Positions 16,730 through 24,994 of a stretch of DNA of 64,000 nucleotides are shown here, piece by piece. The notes beneath the pieces are model-generated. The model searched no databases, was not told where the DNA came from, and saw nothing but the letters and a program-made list of their open reading frames with translations. The first letter of the stretch is position 1, and the number at the start of each line of letters is the position of its first letter. The DNA is from Chloroflexota bacterium (lineage in GTDB: Bacteria; Chloroflexota; Anaerolineae; Anaerolineales; Villigracilaceae). A program made the position numbers and the translations under genes. Location of the stretch: the NCBI GenBank assembly GCA_016195815.1, contig JACPYX010000008.1, forward strand, positions 62,001 to 126,000. The letters run 5' to 3'.

Positions 16730-16766
16730 ACAGGCTGGGAGGAGCAAAATACAAGGAGAAGTAATT

Positions 16767-18071
16767 ATGAATATCGGCAGCACCACACCAGTCTATGCAG
16801 TGGCAGAGAAGAATCTTATCCCCGTCAGCGGACATTTGCGCGCGATGCTTGATATTCCGCCCTCACGTATGTTCATCATCAACAAGTCGCTTAAAGTCTA
16901 TAAAGAAAAAAATCGGGACGCAAAAATTTTCGATGCTTCACAAGGTGACGGCGGCGCGTCCCTGCCCGGGGTGCCGAAAAATATCCTCGAGCGCGCGTTC
17001 CAGTTACAAGTTGAGCATGGAAGCGCTTACGATATGCCCTTCGGCACGGACGCCTATCGTAAGTCGGTCGTCGAGCAATATTGGAAACTGGATGCAGGTC
17101 TGGGGTGGGGCCCGAACAATGTTTTGGGAACTGCGGGCGGACGAGATGCGCTGGTCAAGGCTTATGGCGCGATGCTGGCTCTCGGGCATGGGCGTCAGGG
17201 CGATGTATTGATCGTCTCGCGCGTGCCGTGGATTTCATACAACTGGGGGCCGTATGGTGTTGGCGCGAACGTGATGTGGGCGCCGGGCGACCCCGCGCAA
17301 GGCTGGGCTTATTCTGAAGACGGCATCAAAGAATGCGTGGCGCTCGCTTCTAAATCCGGACGAAAAGCGGCGGGCCTCGTTATCACCAACCCAGACAACC
17401 CGACAGGCGCGACCACCTCCACCCAGAAGATGGTTTCGCTTGCCAAATCCGCGTTGGAGGCGGGTGTGGCCTTCGTGCTGTTCGATTGGATGTACCACTA
17501 TGTCACCGACGAACAGCCCAACGATTTGAATTCGTTCTTGAAATTATTCACACCCGAAGAACGAAAACGATTGATGTTCCTGGATGGCATCACAAAAAGC
17601 CTGGGCGGGTCGAACATCCGCAATTGTCATTTGATCGCGGATGAAAGCGTGATCAAGTTCATCGTGGCGCGCGCTTCGCATGGCATCATCCCGTCATTCT
17701 ATTCGCTGGCTGTGGCAATGGCCGCTTATGAAATGGGATACGCCGAAGCATCAAAGTCCATCGTCGAGCCGACCAACGCCAGCCGCAAAGTATTGAAGGG
17801 TCTGCTCGATGACAGCGGACTTCAATATATTCTCGGCAAAGGCTATTACGCGTTCATGAACGTCGGCGAGTTCATCAAAGCCAAAGGTCTGGCGGATAGT
17901 GAACCGCTTGGACAATATCTGGCCGAAGAACATGGTATCGCGATCGTTCCCGGTGCATTCTTCTCGCCATTCGGCAACGACTGGATTCGTTTTTCGTATG
18001 CCACTCCCGCCGAAAGAACCGAAGGTGCATTCAAGAGATTGATGGAAGGGTTGAATTCTTTCAAGCGTTAA
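16767..18071 (+). CDS. PLP-dependent aminotransferase, class I/II, function unassigned
   Basis: The 434-residue fold-type I PLP enzyme shows FDASQGDGGASLPGVP near the N-terminus, VITNPDNPTGATTS with the ring-binding Asn, FVLFDWMYHY with the conserved Asp, the PLP lysine in LDGITKSLGGSN, and a substrate-binding arginine in WIRFSYATPAERTEGAF. It belongs with the aspartate aminotransferase superfamily, but no known activity can be assigned. Start at 16767 follows ACAAGGAGAA. The gene sits behind a leader with a terminator, and the ligase-peptidase fusion follows on the same strand after a 274-base repeat-filled gap. Confidence 0.88.
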   Translation: MNIGSTTPVYAVAEKNLIPVSGHLRAMLDIPPSRMFIINKSLKVYKEKNRDAKIFDASQGDGGASLPGVPKNILERAFQLQVEHGSAYDMPFGTDAYRKSVVEQYWKLDAGLGWGPNNVLGTAGGRDALVKAYGAMLALGHGRQGDVLIVSRVPWISYNWGPYGVGANVMWAPGDPAQGWAYSEDGIKECVALASKSGRKAAGLVITNPDNPTGATTSTQKMVSLAKSALEAGVAFVLFDWMYHYVTDEQPNDLNSFLKLFTPEERKRLMFLDGITKSLGGSNIRNCHLIADESVIKFIVARASHGIIPSFYSLAVAMAAYEMGYAEASKSIVEPTNASRKVLKGLLDDSGLQYILGKGYYAFMNVGEFIKAKGLADSEPLGQYLAEEHGIAIVPGAFFSPFGNDWIRFSYATPAERTEGAFKRLMEGLNSFKR

Positions 18072-18073
18072 TT

Positions 18074-18298
18074 AACCGCGAAGCACGCGAAGTGCGCGAA
18101 GAAATAAAAAGAAATCTCCACCGTAAAAATGTCATTGCGAGGCGGTTTGTGCCGAAGCAATCTTCTATTTTCGAGATATTTCAACTCAAAGGAGATTGCC
18201 GCGCCGCCAAAGAGCAAGAACGGCGGCTCGCAACGACATCAATTTATGAGATGTACGGTAGAGAGGAAAAGAAAAGAATCTTTGCAGTCTTCGCGGTT
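18074..18298. repeat. Nested palindromic repeat: ACCGCGAAG element split by a GTCATTGCGAG element
   Basis: The outer arms AACCGCGAAG (18074-18083) and CTTCGCGGTT (18289-18298) enclose CACGAAG-like repeats. Inside them sits a complete GTCATTGCGAG palindrome (18131-18237). The outer element is of the same type as 59474-59534. Confidence 0.6.
18131..18237. repeat. Palindromic dispersed repeat, GTCATTGCGAG type (copy C)
   Basis: GTCATTGCGAG at the left is matched by CTCGCAACGAC at the right. The inner arms are GAAGCAATCTTC and GGAGATTGC. It is the longest of the three copies in this window. Confidence 0.7.
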
Positions 18299-18345
18299 CG
18301 TCGTATTTATCTTCGTTTATCTTTGTTCATCTCTGGTGAAAACTT

Positions 18346-21159
18346 ATGCCCTACGACCCCCAACAATTTGCAGAAAAATACAAACTGGCCGTCAAGTCCG
18401 CGCAGGAGCAAAAGCCTGACGGCGGATTGAACGGTTTCGAACTCGAATGGAATTTGCTCGATGAGCAATTCCGTCCATTGCTCACGGTGGGAACCGGCCC
18501 CGCGCAGCAATCCTTCGTGGATCATCTGCGGGCAAACTGTCTTCCGGCCTGGCTGGCAAACTTCTCGCAACTCGAAGTCTTCCACTGGATGGTCGAGTTT
18601 GCGACGCGCCCGTACTTTAATGCGCGCGGTGCGGCGTATGAAGCGCGCCTGATGGAAGCCGTGTTGATGAACGCGCTTGCCCGCGCAGGCGCGGAGTTTG
18701 GCCAGCGGCTTTTCTATTGGCATGGCAATTTAATTTTCTTAACTGCTATCAATCACGATTCAATTCCCGGCAACTGGGCGATTGCCAAGCGCCGTTACCT
18801 CGAACGCTGTGTGGATTTATACGGCGACACACTTGCAACCGCAGGCATTCATGTCAACATGTCATTGCCTGAGCCGCTTCTGGCCTGGGACTTCATGCAC
18901 CTGCCCGCGTCCGAACGCGGCGACAAACATCTCGACGATTACAAGTCTGAGTTCTACATTACCTCTGCGCGGTTGTTGCGCGCATTTGCCAGCTTGTTTA
19001 TCGCCACATCGGCCAGCACCCCGCTTCAGGCGCAGGTTCGAGGCGGACGGCCCGCCGTCGTCATCACCGAAAATGATTCGGTCCGCAATTTAACTTTCCC
19101 GAATCCCGCCGAAGTTGACCTGCCCGACCTGTATCGCTCATACAACGATTATTTGCAAATCTCCTACGACCTCGTTCGACGCGGCGTGCGCTTCGGCAAC
19201 AACAACTGGACGCCGGTGCGCGCCCGATCTTTTGCCGAACCTGTCGAGCGGCTCATTTCAACGACCAGTGACCAGCTGGGCGATCTTTACACGCGCGGAC
19301 TTTATTCAATTGGCGAGGCCGCACCCGCTGAAGAAATGGCGCGGCAGATCGAAAAACAAAATTTGATGGCGCGCATTAATTTGCCGATGGGACGCGTCGA
19401 GGTCCGCACCGACGACGGCGGCAATCCGCTGGAAGTTGACATCGCCAATCTGACGCTCAAGAATCTTTTACTTCTGCGCTTCTACGCCGACTCGAAATTT
19501 GCGCGCTCGTTCCGGTACGACCGCGAAGATATTCCACGTGCGCGTGCCAACGAACGACTGGCCGCGCAGCATGGCCTGCGCGCCGAAATAGAGAATCCCT
19601 TTACGGCGAAGCCGATGAAGATGCGCGAATTTCTCAAGTGGACGTTGAAGGAACTCAAGCCGCTGGCCGAGGCGCTCGGTCAATGGGACGATCTGACTCC
19701 GCTCGTCGAAATGTCTGAAGGCGGGCCGAACACCGCAGAAAAAATCCGCTCACGTTTGCAAGTTGAACTGGGTGCGAACGATGAAGCACCGATCACTGTA
19801 TTGCGCGAGATGGCTTACGAACGCGAAGTTCAAGTCCGCGCAGATGTGGAAAAGATCGCCGCCAAATATGCGGGACTGAACGGCGACTCGGAAAAGTTGG
19901 GCGAACTTCTTCAACACGCCCGCGAAGAAGCGCGCGAACATCCTGAACTTCCGATTCGCTTCCGGCCCTCGAGCGGAATCGTGATCGAGACGAATTATCC
20001 AAACAAGACGGCTGAGATTCTCGACCTCGCCCAACATTTAATCCGCATCCCATCTGTGACTGCCAGTCCCAACGAACGGCTTGACGAAGTCCACCGCGCC
20101 GGAACGTTCATCCATGATTATTTGCGCGGCAACGGCTTCGAGCCAAAATATTTTGACGGAAAATATCCGGCGGTGTTTGCTCAATTCCCATCTCCCGTTG
20201 GGAGAGAGAACAGGGGTGATGGAGAAGTCCTCCTCACCGGACATTTTGACGTGGTCGAGCCCGAGCCGGATGATTCGCAATTCACCCCGAAGATCGAAGG
20301 CGATTATCTTTGGGGCCGCGGCGCGGCAGATATGAAAACCGTTGTCGCGACGTACCTGGTTTGGATGAAAGATATATTGAAAGCGGGAAAACCATTCCCG
20401 AATATTTCATTGCTTCTGGTTGGCAACGAAGAAAACGGAGAAGCCGAAGCATGGGGCACGCCGCATGTTTTAAAAGAACTGGGCTTGAAACCATCCTTGT
20501 TTATCGCCGGCGAACGGACGGGAGAAAAAGGCAGTGAACTCTTCGGCGAAATCTGCATCGAGAATCGCGGTGTCATGCGCTTTGATGTGATCGCGCGCGG
20601 AGCGAAAGGTCACAGTGGTGTGGCGGGCGCTGGCGACTTGAGCGAAAAGCTTATCAGCGCTCGCAGTGCAATGAATGAAATTTTTGCAAAGCATCTCACT
20701 TTGAACTCTGCGGATGGCTGGCAATCGCAGGCAAAATTCCCGTTCATCAACGTTGGCACGACGGGTGTATATAATGTTACAGCCGCGCAGGGAATCCTCG
20801 GCGTGGAAATCCGTCCGATCCCGCAGGATGATGTTGACGGTCTAAAGTTGAAGGTCGAAAGTTACTGCGCGGAAAATGGATTGGAGGCGAAATTTTCCGT
20901 GATGGAAAACGGCGTGGCTTGCGACGCGAATAATCCGGCGTTGAAAGCGCTGATCGAATCGGTGAAGCAGGCATCAAACTCTGAGCCGCGCATCGGGAAA
21001 AAACTTCCCGGCACGAGCGCCAGATTCGCACCGGGCGGCCAGGCCGTTGTGTGGGGGCAATCCGGTCTGGGGCCACACGCAAAGGATGAACGACATTTTA
21101 TTCCAAGCATTGAGCCATATTACAAATCACTGGTTGAACTGGCGAAGTTGTGGAAATAA
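18346..21159 (+). CDS. Fusion of a glutamate-cysteine ligase-like domain and an M20 metallopeptidase
   Basis: The protein has 937 residues. Residues 1 to about 450 resemble the GCS2/glutamate-cysteine ligase superfamily: NGFELEWNLLD (acidic metal-binding residues), AGIHVNMSLPEP, and GRVEVRTDDGGNPLEVD. This superfamily uses ATP to join a gamma- or alpha-carboxylate to an amine. Residues about 560-937 are an M20 (DapE/ArgE/CPG2) di-zinc hydrolase: LTGHFDVVEPEP, YLWGRGAADMKT, VGNEENGEAEAWG, RGAKGHSG and PHAKDERHF. One chain thus holds an amide-forming and an amide-cleaving unit. An in-frame repeat-like insert (FPSPVGRENRGDGE, residues about 614-627) lies just before the first zinc ligand. The start has only a weak ribosome binding site. 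Its pathway is unknown; a thiol or amino-protecting metabolite is possible. Confidence 0.82.
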   Translation: MPYDPQQFAEKYKLAVKSAQEQKPDGGLNGFELEWNLLDEQFRPLLTVGTGPAQQSFVDHLRANCLPAWLANFSQLEVFHWMVEFATRPYFNARGAAYEARLMEAVLMNALARAGAEFGQRLFYWHGNLIFLTAINHDSIPGNWAIAKRRYLERCVDLYGDTLATAGIHVNMSLPEPLLAWDFMHLPASERGDKHLDDYKSEFYITSARLLRAFASLFIATSASTPLQAQVRGGRPAVVITENDSVRNLTFPNPAEVDLPDLYRSYNDYLQISYDLVRRGVRFGNNNWTPVRARSFAEPVERLISTTSDQLGDLYTRGLYSIGEAAPAEEMARQIEKQNLMARINLPMGRVEVRTDDGGNPLEVDIANLTLKNLLLLRFYADSKFARSFRYDREDIPRARANERLAAQHGLRAEIENPFTAKPMKMREFLKWTLKELKPLAEALGQWDDLTPLVEMSEGGPNTAEKIRSRLQVELGANDEAPITVLREMAYEREVQVRADVEKIAAKYAGLNGDSEKLGELLQHAREEAREHPELPIRFRPSSGIVIETNYPNKTAEILDLAQHLIRIPSVTASPNERLDEVHRAGTFIHDYLRGNGFEPKYFDGKYPAVFAQFPSPVGRENRGDGEVLLTGHFDVVEPEPDDSQFTPKIEGDYLWGRGAADMKTVVATYLVWMKDILKAGKPFPNISLLLVGNEENGEAEAWGTPHVLKELGLKPSLFIAGERTGEKGSELFGEICIENRGVMRFDVIARGAKGHSGVAGAGDLSEKLISARSAMNEIFAKHLTLNSADGWQSQAKFPFINVGTTGVYNVTAAQGILGVEIRPIPQDDVDGLKLKVESYCAENGLEAKFSVMENGVACDANNPALKALIESVKQASNSEPRIGKKLPGTSARFAPGGQAVVWGQSGLGPHAKDERHFIPSIEPYYKSLVELAKLWK
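20187..20226. repeat. Dispersed repeat fragment translated within the M20 domain
   Basis: CCCATCTCCCGTTGGGAGAG followed by AACAGGGGTGATGGAG forms a small palindrome (TCTCCC/GGGAGA). It looks like an intergenic repeat that has become coding, read in frame as FPSPVGRENRGDGE. Confidence 0.5.
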
Positions 21160-21300
21160 ATTGCAGGCGTGGATAGCGGTCCCGTTCTCGCCGCTCAAAT
21201 TTTCTCCATCTTCGCCGGCGATACGTTAGAATCTCTTGAAGCCCATTTCCATAAAACAGAACATGAACTAAGGTAAAAAAACACTCAAAGAAACCACGAT

Positions 21301-21352
21301 GCGTCCCAATCCGTTCTCATCCGCGAATCCGTTACAAAGTCCGTTTAAAAGG
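21301..21352. repeat. Third copy of the TCCGTGAATCCGTTACAAAG repeat
   Basis: GCGTCCCAATCCGTT ... ATCCGCGAATCCGTTACAA through GTCCGTTTA matches the core at 12199-12243 and 13097-13141 with a few substitutions. It lies directly upstream of the IMP cyclohydrolase gene. Confidence 0.7.
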
Positions 21353-21362
21353 AACCTGCCCC

Positions 21363-21932
21363 ATGCCCACAGCCGTCCTCTCGGTCTACAATAAAACTGG
21401 CATCATTGACTTTGCCAAAGGTCTCGTCTCCCTCGGTTGGACTCTGCTTGCATCCGGCGGCACAGCCAAACTGTTAAAAGAAAACGGAATATCCGTTACC
21501 GAGGTTGCCGAATACACCAAGTCGCCTGAAATTCTTGGGGGCAGAGTCAAAACTTTGCACCCCGCAATTCATGGCGGCTTGCTCGCCCGCCCAACCGAAT
21601 CCGATCACAACGAATTGCTTGCGTTTGGCTGGGATTATATTGACCTCGCCGTCGTTAATCTATATCCATTTGAAAAAACGATTGCCAAGCCAGGCGTCAC
21701 CTATGCCGACGCCATCGAAAACATTGATATTGGCGGCGTGACTCTCATTCGCGCCGCGGCGAAAAATCACGAACGCGTCACTCTTGTTTGCGATCCCGCC
21801 GATTATGCCGAAATACTGTCCATGCTTCAACACGGCGGCGTTCCATTTGAGGCCAAAAAAGAACTGGCGGTCAAAGGCTTCAAATCCACTGCAAACTATG
21901 ACACAGCCATCTCCAAATATTTGGATGATTAA
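21363..21932 (+). CDS. purH: Stand-alone IMP cyclohydrolase (N-terminal half of PurH)
   Basis: The 189-residue protein corresponds to only the IMP cyclohydrolase domain of bifunctional PurH. It starts AVLSVYNKTGIIDFAKGL, has LLASGGTAKLLKENG, GGRVKTLHPAIHGGLLARP and LRAAAKNH-like IRAAAKNHERV, and ends ANYDTAISKYLDD where the AICAR formyltransferase domain would begin. It would close the ring of FAICAR to IMP, the last step of purine synthesis. No formyltransferase domain follows, because the next frame is unrelated, so that activity must be encoded elsewhere. AAGGAAC precedes the ATG. The symbol refers to the cyclohydrolase part only. Confidence 0.92.
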   Translation: MPTAVLSVYNKTGIIDFAKGLVSLGWTLLASGGTAKLLKENGISVTEVAEYTKSPEILGGRVKTLHPAIHGGLLARPTESDHNELLAFGWDYIDLAVVNLYPFEKTIAKPGVTYADAIENIDIGGVTLIRAAAKNHERVTLVCDPADYAEILSMLQHGGVPFEAKKELAVKGFKSTANYDTAISKYLDD

Positions 21933-22066
21933 ATGGGATGATCTTCGCAGTCTGACATTGATACCGATTGGGACGATACCGCAGATAAAATTAGTGTACA
22001 ATCATTTTGTATCTGACAACACAATCCTCTTTATAGCCTGCATTCCAATCCAGTGATGCCCAAAAA

Positions 22067-23125
22067 ATGAAACTAGGAATTATCGGACTTCCCCAATCAG
22101 GCAAGACCACCATCTTCAACGCGCTGACACGCGGCAACACGCCGACCACCGCCAGCGCCGGACGCATCGAAGTTCACACCGCAGTCGTGGATGTTCCCGA
22201 CCCGCGCGTGACCAAACTCTCGGCCATGTTCAAGCCGAAGAAAACAATCTACGCCAAAGTGACTTATGCGGACATTGCCGGACTTGAAACGGGCGCGGCC
22301 AAAAGCGGTATTTCCGGGCAGCTGCTGAATCAACTTGCGCAAATGGACGGCTTTCTGCTGGTCGCGCGTGGCTTTGAAAACGATAATGTTCCGCACCCAT
22401 CCGGGAATGTCAATGCCGTCCGCGATGTTGACATGATGCTGGGCGAACTCATGCTCAACGATTTGATCGCAGTTGAGCGCAAATTGGAGAAGCTGGTCGA
22501 AGAGCGTAAAAAAGGCGGCACGGATAAAATTCTCAATGAACGCCAGGCAGTTCTGTTCACGCGTTTGCACGAGGCTTTGAATGCCGGAACGCCGCTTCGC
22601 AAGTTGGATTTCAACGCCGATGAAGCGCGCGAGCTTGCATCTTTTGGGCTGTTGACTCGCAAACGCATCCTGACCGTTTTCAATATGGGCGAGGGACAAT
22701 CGGCGCCTGCGGCCGAACTTGATCATCCGTCTGTTGCATTGATGGGCAAACTTGAAATGGAGATTGCGCAACTGCCTCCTGAAGATGCGGCAGTCTTCAT
22801 GCAGGAATACAGCATTCAGGAACTCAGCCTGAGCAAGATGATCAATCTTTCTTATGATCTGCTTCAAATCCAATCCTTCTTTACCGTCGGCGAGGATGAA
22901 GTCCGCGCCTGGACGGTGGATCGCGGCGTCTCGGCGCAGGAAGCCGCGGGAGCCATCCACACCGATCTTCAGCGCGGATTCGTGCGGGCCGAGGTGGTGG
23001 CTTATGAGGATCTCATCAGTCTCGGATCCATGAATGAAGCGAAGGCAAAAGGCAAACTGCGATTAGAAGGCAAGGAATATCCCGTCAAAGATGGGGATAT
23101 TATGCATATTCGTTCAAGCTTATAA
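22067..23125 (+). CDS. ychF: YchF-family ribosome-associated ATPase
   Basis: The 352-residue Obg-related P-loop protein has G1 GLPQSGKTT and a C-terminal TGS domain ending DGDIMHIRSSL. The G4 position reads FNMGE rather than NKXD, the known YchF/OLA1 change that favours ATP over GTP. YchF binds ribosomes and takes part in stress and redox responses. The helical domain (about residues 110-200) contains a charged coiled coil, EERKKGGTDKILNERQ. It is followed 40 bases downstream by oligoendopeptidase F on the same strand and may be cotranscribed with it. Confidence 0.95.
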   Translation: MKLGIIGLPQSGKTTIFNALTRGNTPTTASAGRIEVHTAVVDVPDPRVTKLSAMFKPKKTIYAKVTYADIAGLETGAAKSGISGQLLNQLAQMDGFLLVARGFENDNVPHPSGNVNAVRDVDMMLGELMLNDLIAVERKLEKLVEERKKGGTDKILNERQAVLFTRLHEALNAGTPLRKLDFNADEARELASFGLLTRKRILTVFNMGEGQSAPAAELDHPSVALMGKLEMEIAQLPPEDAAVFMQEYSIQELSLSKMINLSYDLLQIQSFFTVGEDEVRAWTVDRGVSAQEAAGAIHTDLQRGFVRAEVVAYEDLISLGSMNEAKAKGKLRLEGKEYPVKDGDIMHIRSSL

Positions 23126-23165
23126 AATCATTTCCCTCAGTACGGAATAAAATCCTGGAGAATTT

Positions 23166-24929
23166 ATGACCTACACTCAAACCAGTTGGAGTCTTGCCGA
23201 TCTTTTTCCCGGCTTCGACAGCCCGGACCTCGAAGCGGCGTTCGATAAAGTTGAGGAGCAGGTCACATCTTTTGAGGGCGTGCGCGGCAGGTTGAAGTCC
23301 GAGATGGAGGCGCAGCAATTCCTCGACGTGGTGCGCGCGTCGGAGGAGACGGCTCGTATCGTCAGCAAGTTATATTCCTTCGCCGGCCTATCTTTCGCGG
23401 CGGACACACAAGACCAGGCCGCACAAACTTTGGTGGGGCGCATCGAACAGTTCGCGGCTGAAATGCGGAACCGCACTCTGTTCTTCAGCCTGTGGTGGAA
23501 GGATGTGGACGATCAAAACGCAAAGCGCCTGATGGATGCAGCGGGCGATTATCGTTACTATCTCGAAGAGATGCGCCACTTCAAGCCGCATACGCTGAGC
23601 GAAGCGGAAGAGAAGATCGTCAATCTCAAGAATGTGACCGGCGTCAGCGCGCTCAACACGCTTTACGATTCGATCACCAATCGGTATGTCTTTAAGTTCG
23701 AGGCGGACGGCGAAATCAAGGAATTGACCGAGAGCGAATTGCAGGCTTATCGTTACAGCAGTGATCCCGATCAGCGCGCCCGCAGTTATCAGGAACAATT
23801 CCGCGTTTTCGGCGCGGATGGGCCGATCCTCGGCCAGATGTACCAAGCCATCGCGCGCGATTGGCATAACGAGAATCTGTTGCTTCGTAAATTTGCCGGC
23901 CCAATCTCGGCGCGCAACCTGGGCAATGATATTCCCGATGAAGCGGTCAACGCCCTGCTGGATGTGGCGCGCCAGAACATAAATATCTTCCAACGGTACT
24001 TCAAGTTGAAGGCGAAATTCCTCGGCATCGAAAAGCTGCGGCGATACGATATTTACGCGCCGGTGGCCAAAGCGGGGAAAAAGTTCGAGTTCGACGCGGC
24101 CGCTCAAATGGTGTTCGAAGCGTTTGATTCGTTTGACCCGAAGATCGCTGAGTTGGCGCGTCGGGTTTTTGATCAGAATCACCTGGATGGCGAAATCCGC
24201 AAAGGGAAGACGGGCGGCGCATTTTGCTGGTCGGTCGCGCCGGAAATGACGCCATACGTCCTGCTCAATTACCAGGGCCGCGCCCGTGACGCGGCAGTGA
24301 TGGCGCACGAACTCGGGCATGCCATTCATTCGATGCTGGCTGGGCATCACAGCGCGTTCACATTCCAATCGTCGCTGCCTTTGGCCGAGACGGCGTCTAC
24401 ATTTGGCGAAATGATGTTGACCGATAAACTGTTGGGCGAAGAGGCCGATGAAGCGGTGCGCCGCGATATTTTGTTTAAGCAAGTGGACGATGCTTACGCA
24501 ACCATCATGCGCCAGTCGTATTTTGCGATGTTCGAGAAGCAGGCGCATGAGATGATCCAGAAGAATGCATCGGTGGATGAAATATCTGCGGCTTATTTCG
24601 AGAACCTGAAAGAGCAATTCGGCGATGCGGTGGAGTTGGGCGAGGAGTTCAAGTGGGAATGGGTTTCGATCCCGCACATCTACCACACGCCGTTCTATGT
24701 GTATGCTTATGCCTTTGGACAATTATTGGTGCTCTCGCTGTATCAGCAGTTCAAAGCCGAAGGCAACTCGTTTAAGCCGCGCTATTTGAAGATTCTCTCG
24801 GCTGGAGGGTCGGAAGCACCTGCCAGGATTCTCAGCGAGGCGGGCATTGACATCCGCTCGGCGAAGTTCTGGCAGGGCGGGTTCGATGTGCTGGAGAAAT
24901 TAGTGAGCGAGTTGGAAAAATTGAAGTAA
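23166..24929 (+). CDS. pepF: Oligoendopeptidase F (M3 family metallopeptidase)
   Basis: The 587-residue cytosolic zinc peptidase of family M3 has the signature VMAHELGHAIHSML, with two zinc-binding His and the catalytic Glu, and the third ligand in LPLAETASTFGEMM. The N-terminal helical domain (about residues 1-200) is typical of PepF and closes over the active-site channel, restricting substrates to short peptides. CCTGGAGA precedes the ATG. The tail, with FWQGGFDVLEKLV, is the usual PepF ending. A strong bidirectional terminator follows. Confidence 0.95.
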   Translation: MTYTQTSWSLADLFPGFDSPDLEAAFDKVEEQVTSFEGVRGRLKSEMEAQQFLDVVRASEETARIVSKLYSFAGLSFAADTQDQAAQTLVGRIEQFAAEMRNRTLFFSLWWKDVDDQNAKRLMDAAGDYRYYLEEMRHFKPHTLSEAEEKIVNLKNVTGVSALNTLYDSITNRYVFKFEADGEIKELTESELQAYRYSSDPDQRARSYQEQFRVFGADGPILGQMYQAIARDWHNENLLLRKFAGPISARNLGNDIPDEAVNALLDVARQNINIFQRYFKLKAKFLGIEKLRRYDIYAPVAKAGKKFEFDAAAQMVFEAFDSFDPKIAELARRVFDQNHLDGEIRKGKTGGAFCWSVAPEMTPYVLLNYQGRARDAAVMAHELGHAIHSMLAGHHSAFTFQSSLPLAETASTFGEMMLTDKLLGEEADEAVRRDILFKQVDDAYATIMRQSYFAMFEKQAHEMIQKNASVDEISAAYFENLKEQFGDAVELGEEFKWEWVSIPHIYHTPFYVYAYAFGQLLVLSLYQQFKAEGNSFKPRYLKILSAGGSEAPARILSEAGIDIRSAKFWQGGFDVLEKLVSELEKLK

Positions 24930-24950
24930 AGCAAAACAGAGCAGAGTTAA

Positions 24951-24987
24951 AACAATAAACCGGATGGGGCCATCCGGTTTATTGTTT
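24951..24987. terminator. Strong bidirectional terminator between pepF and ssb
   Basis: AACAATAAACCGGATGG and its complement CCATCCGGTTTATTGTT form a near-perfect stem of about 17 bp with AT-rich ends on both sides. The flanking genes converge. Confidence 0.85.
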
Positions 24988-24994
24988 ATGCGGG

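Larger units (their letters stand above)
16272..16766. other. Divergent 495-bp regulatory region between glyA-gcvT and the aminotransferase
   Basis: This gap holds no protein gene. From left to right it contains the minus-strand promoter of the SHMT-GcvT gene (16376-16404), a plus-strand promoter (16503-16531), a leader that can close a 7-bp stem, an intrinsic terminator (16655-16683), a CCCAAATT palindrome (16709-16729), and the ribosome binding site ACAAGGAGAA for the gene at 16767. Confidence 0.7.

Noticed and set aside
16602-16766. Long N-terminal extension of the aminotransferase
   Set aside because: It would translate through an intrinsic terminator and a palindrome. The ATG at 16767 has a good ribosome binding site and matches the conserved start.
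22097-22960. A 287-residue frame antisense to ychF
   Set aside because: Shadow of a conserved GTPase-family gene, with no ribosome binding site.
23388-24722. A 444-residue frame antisense to pepF
   Set aside because: It is a mirror of the PepF coding sequence. Its composition (many His, Arg, Leu) is typical of antisense shadows.
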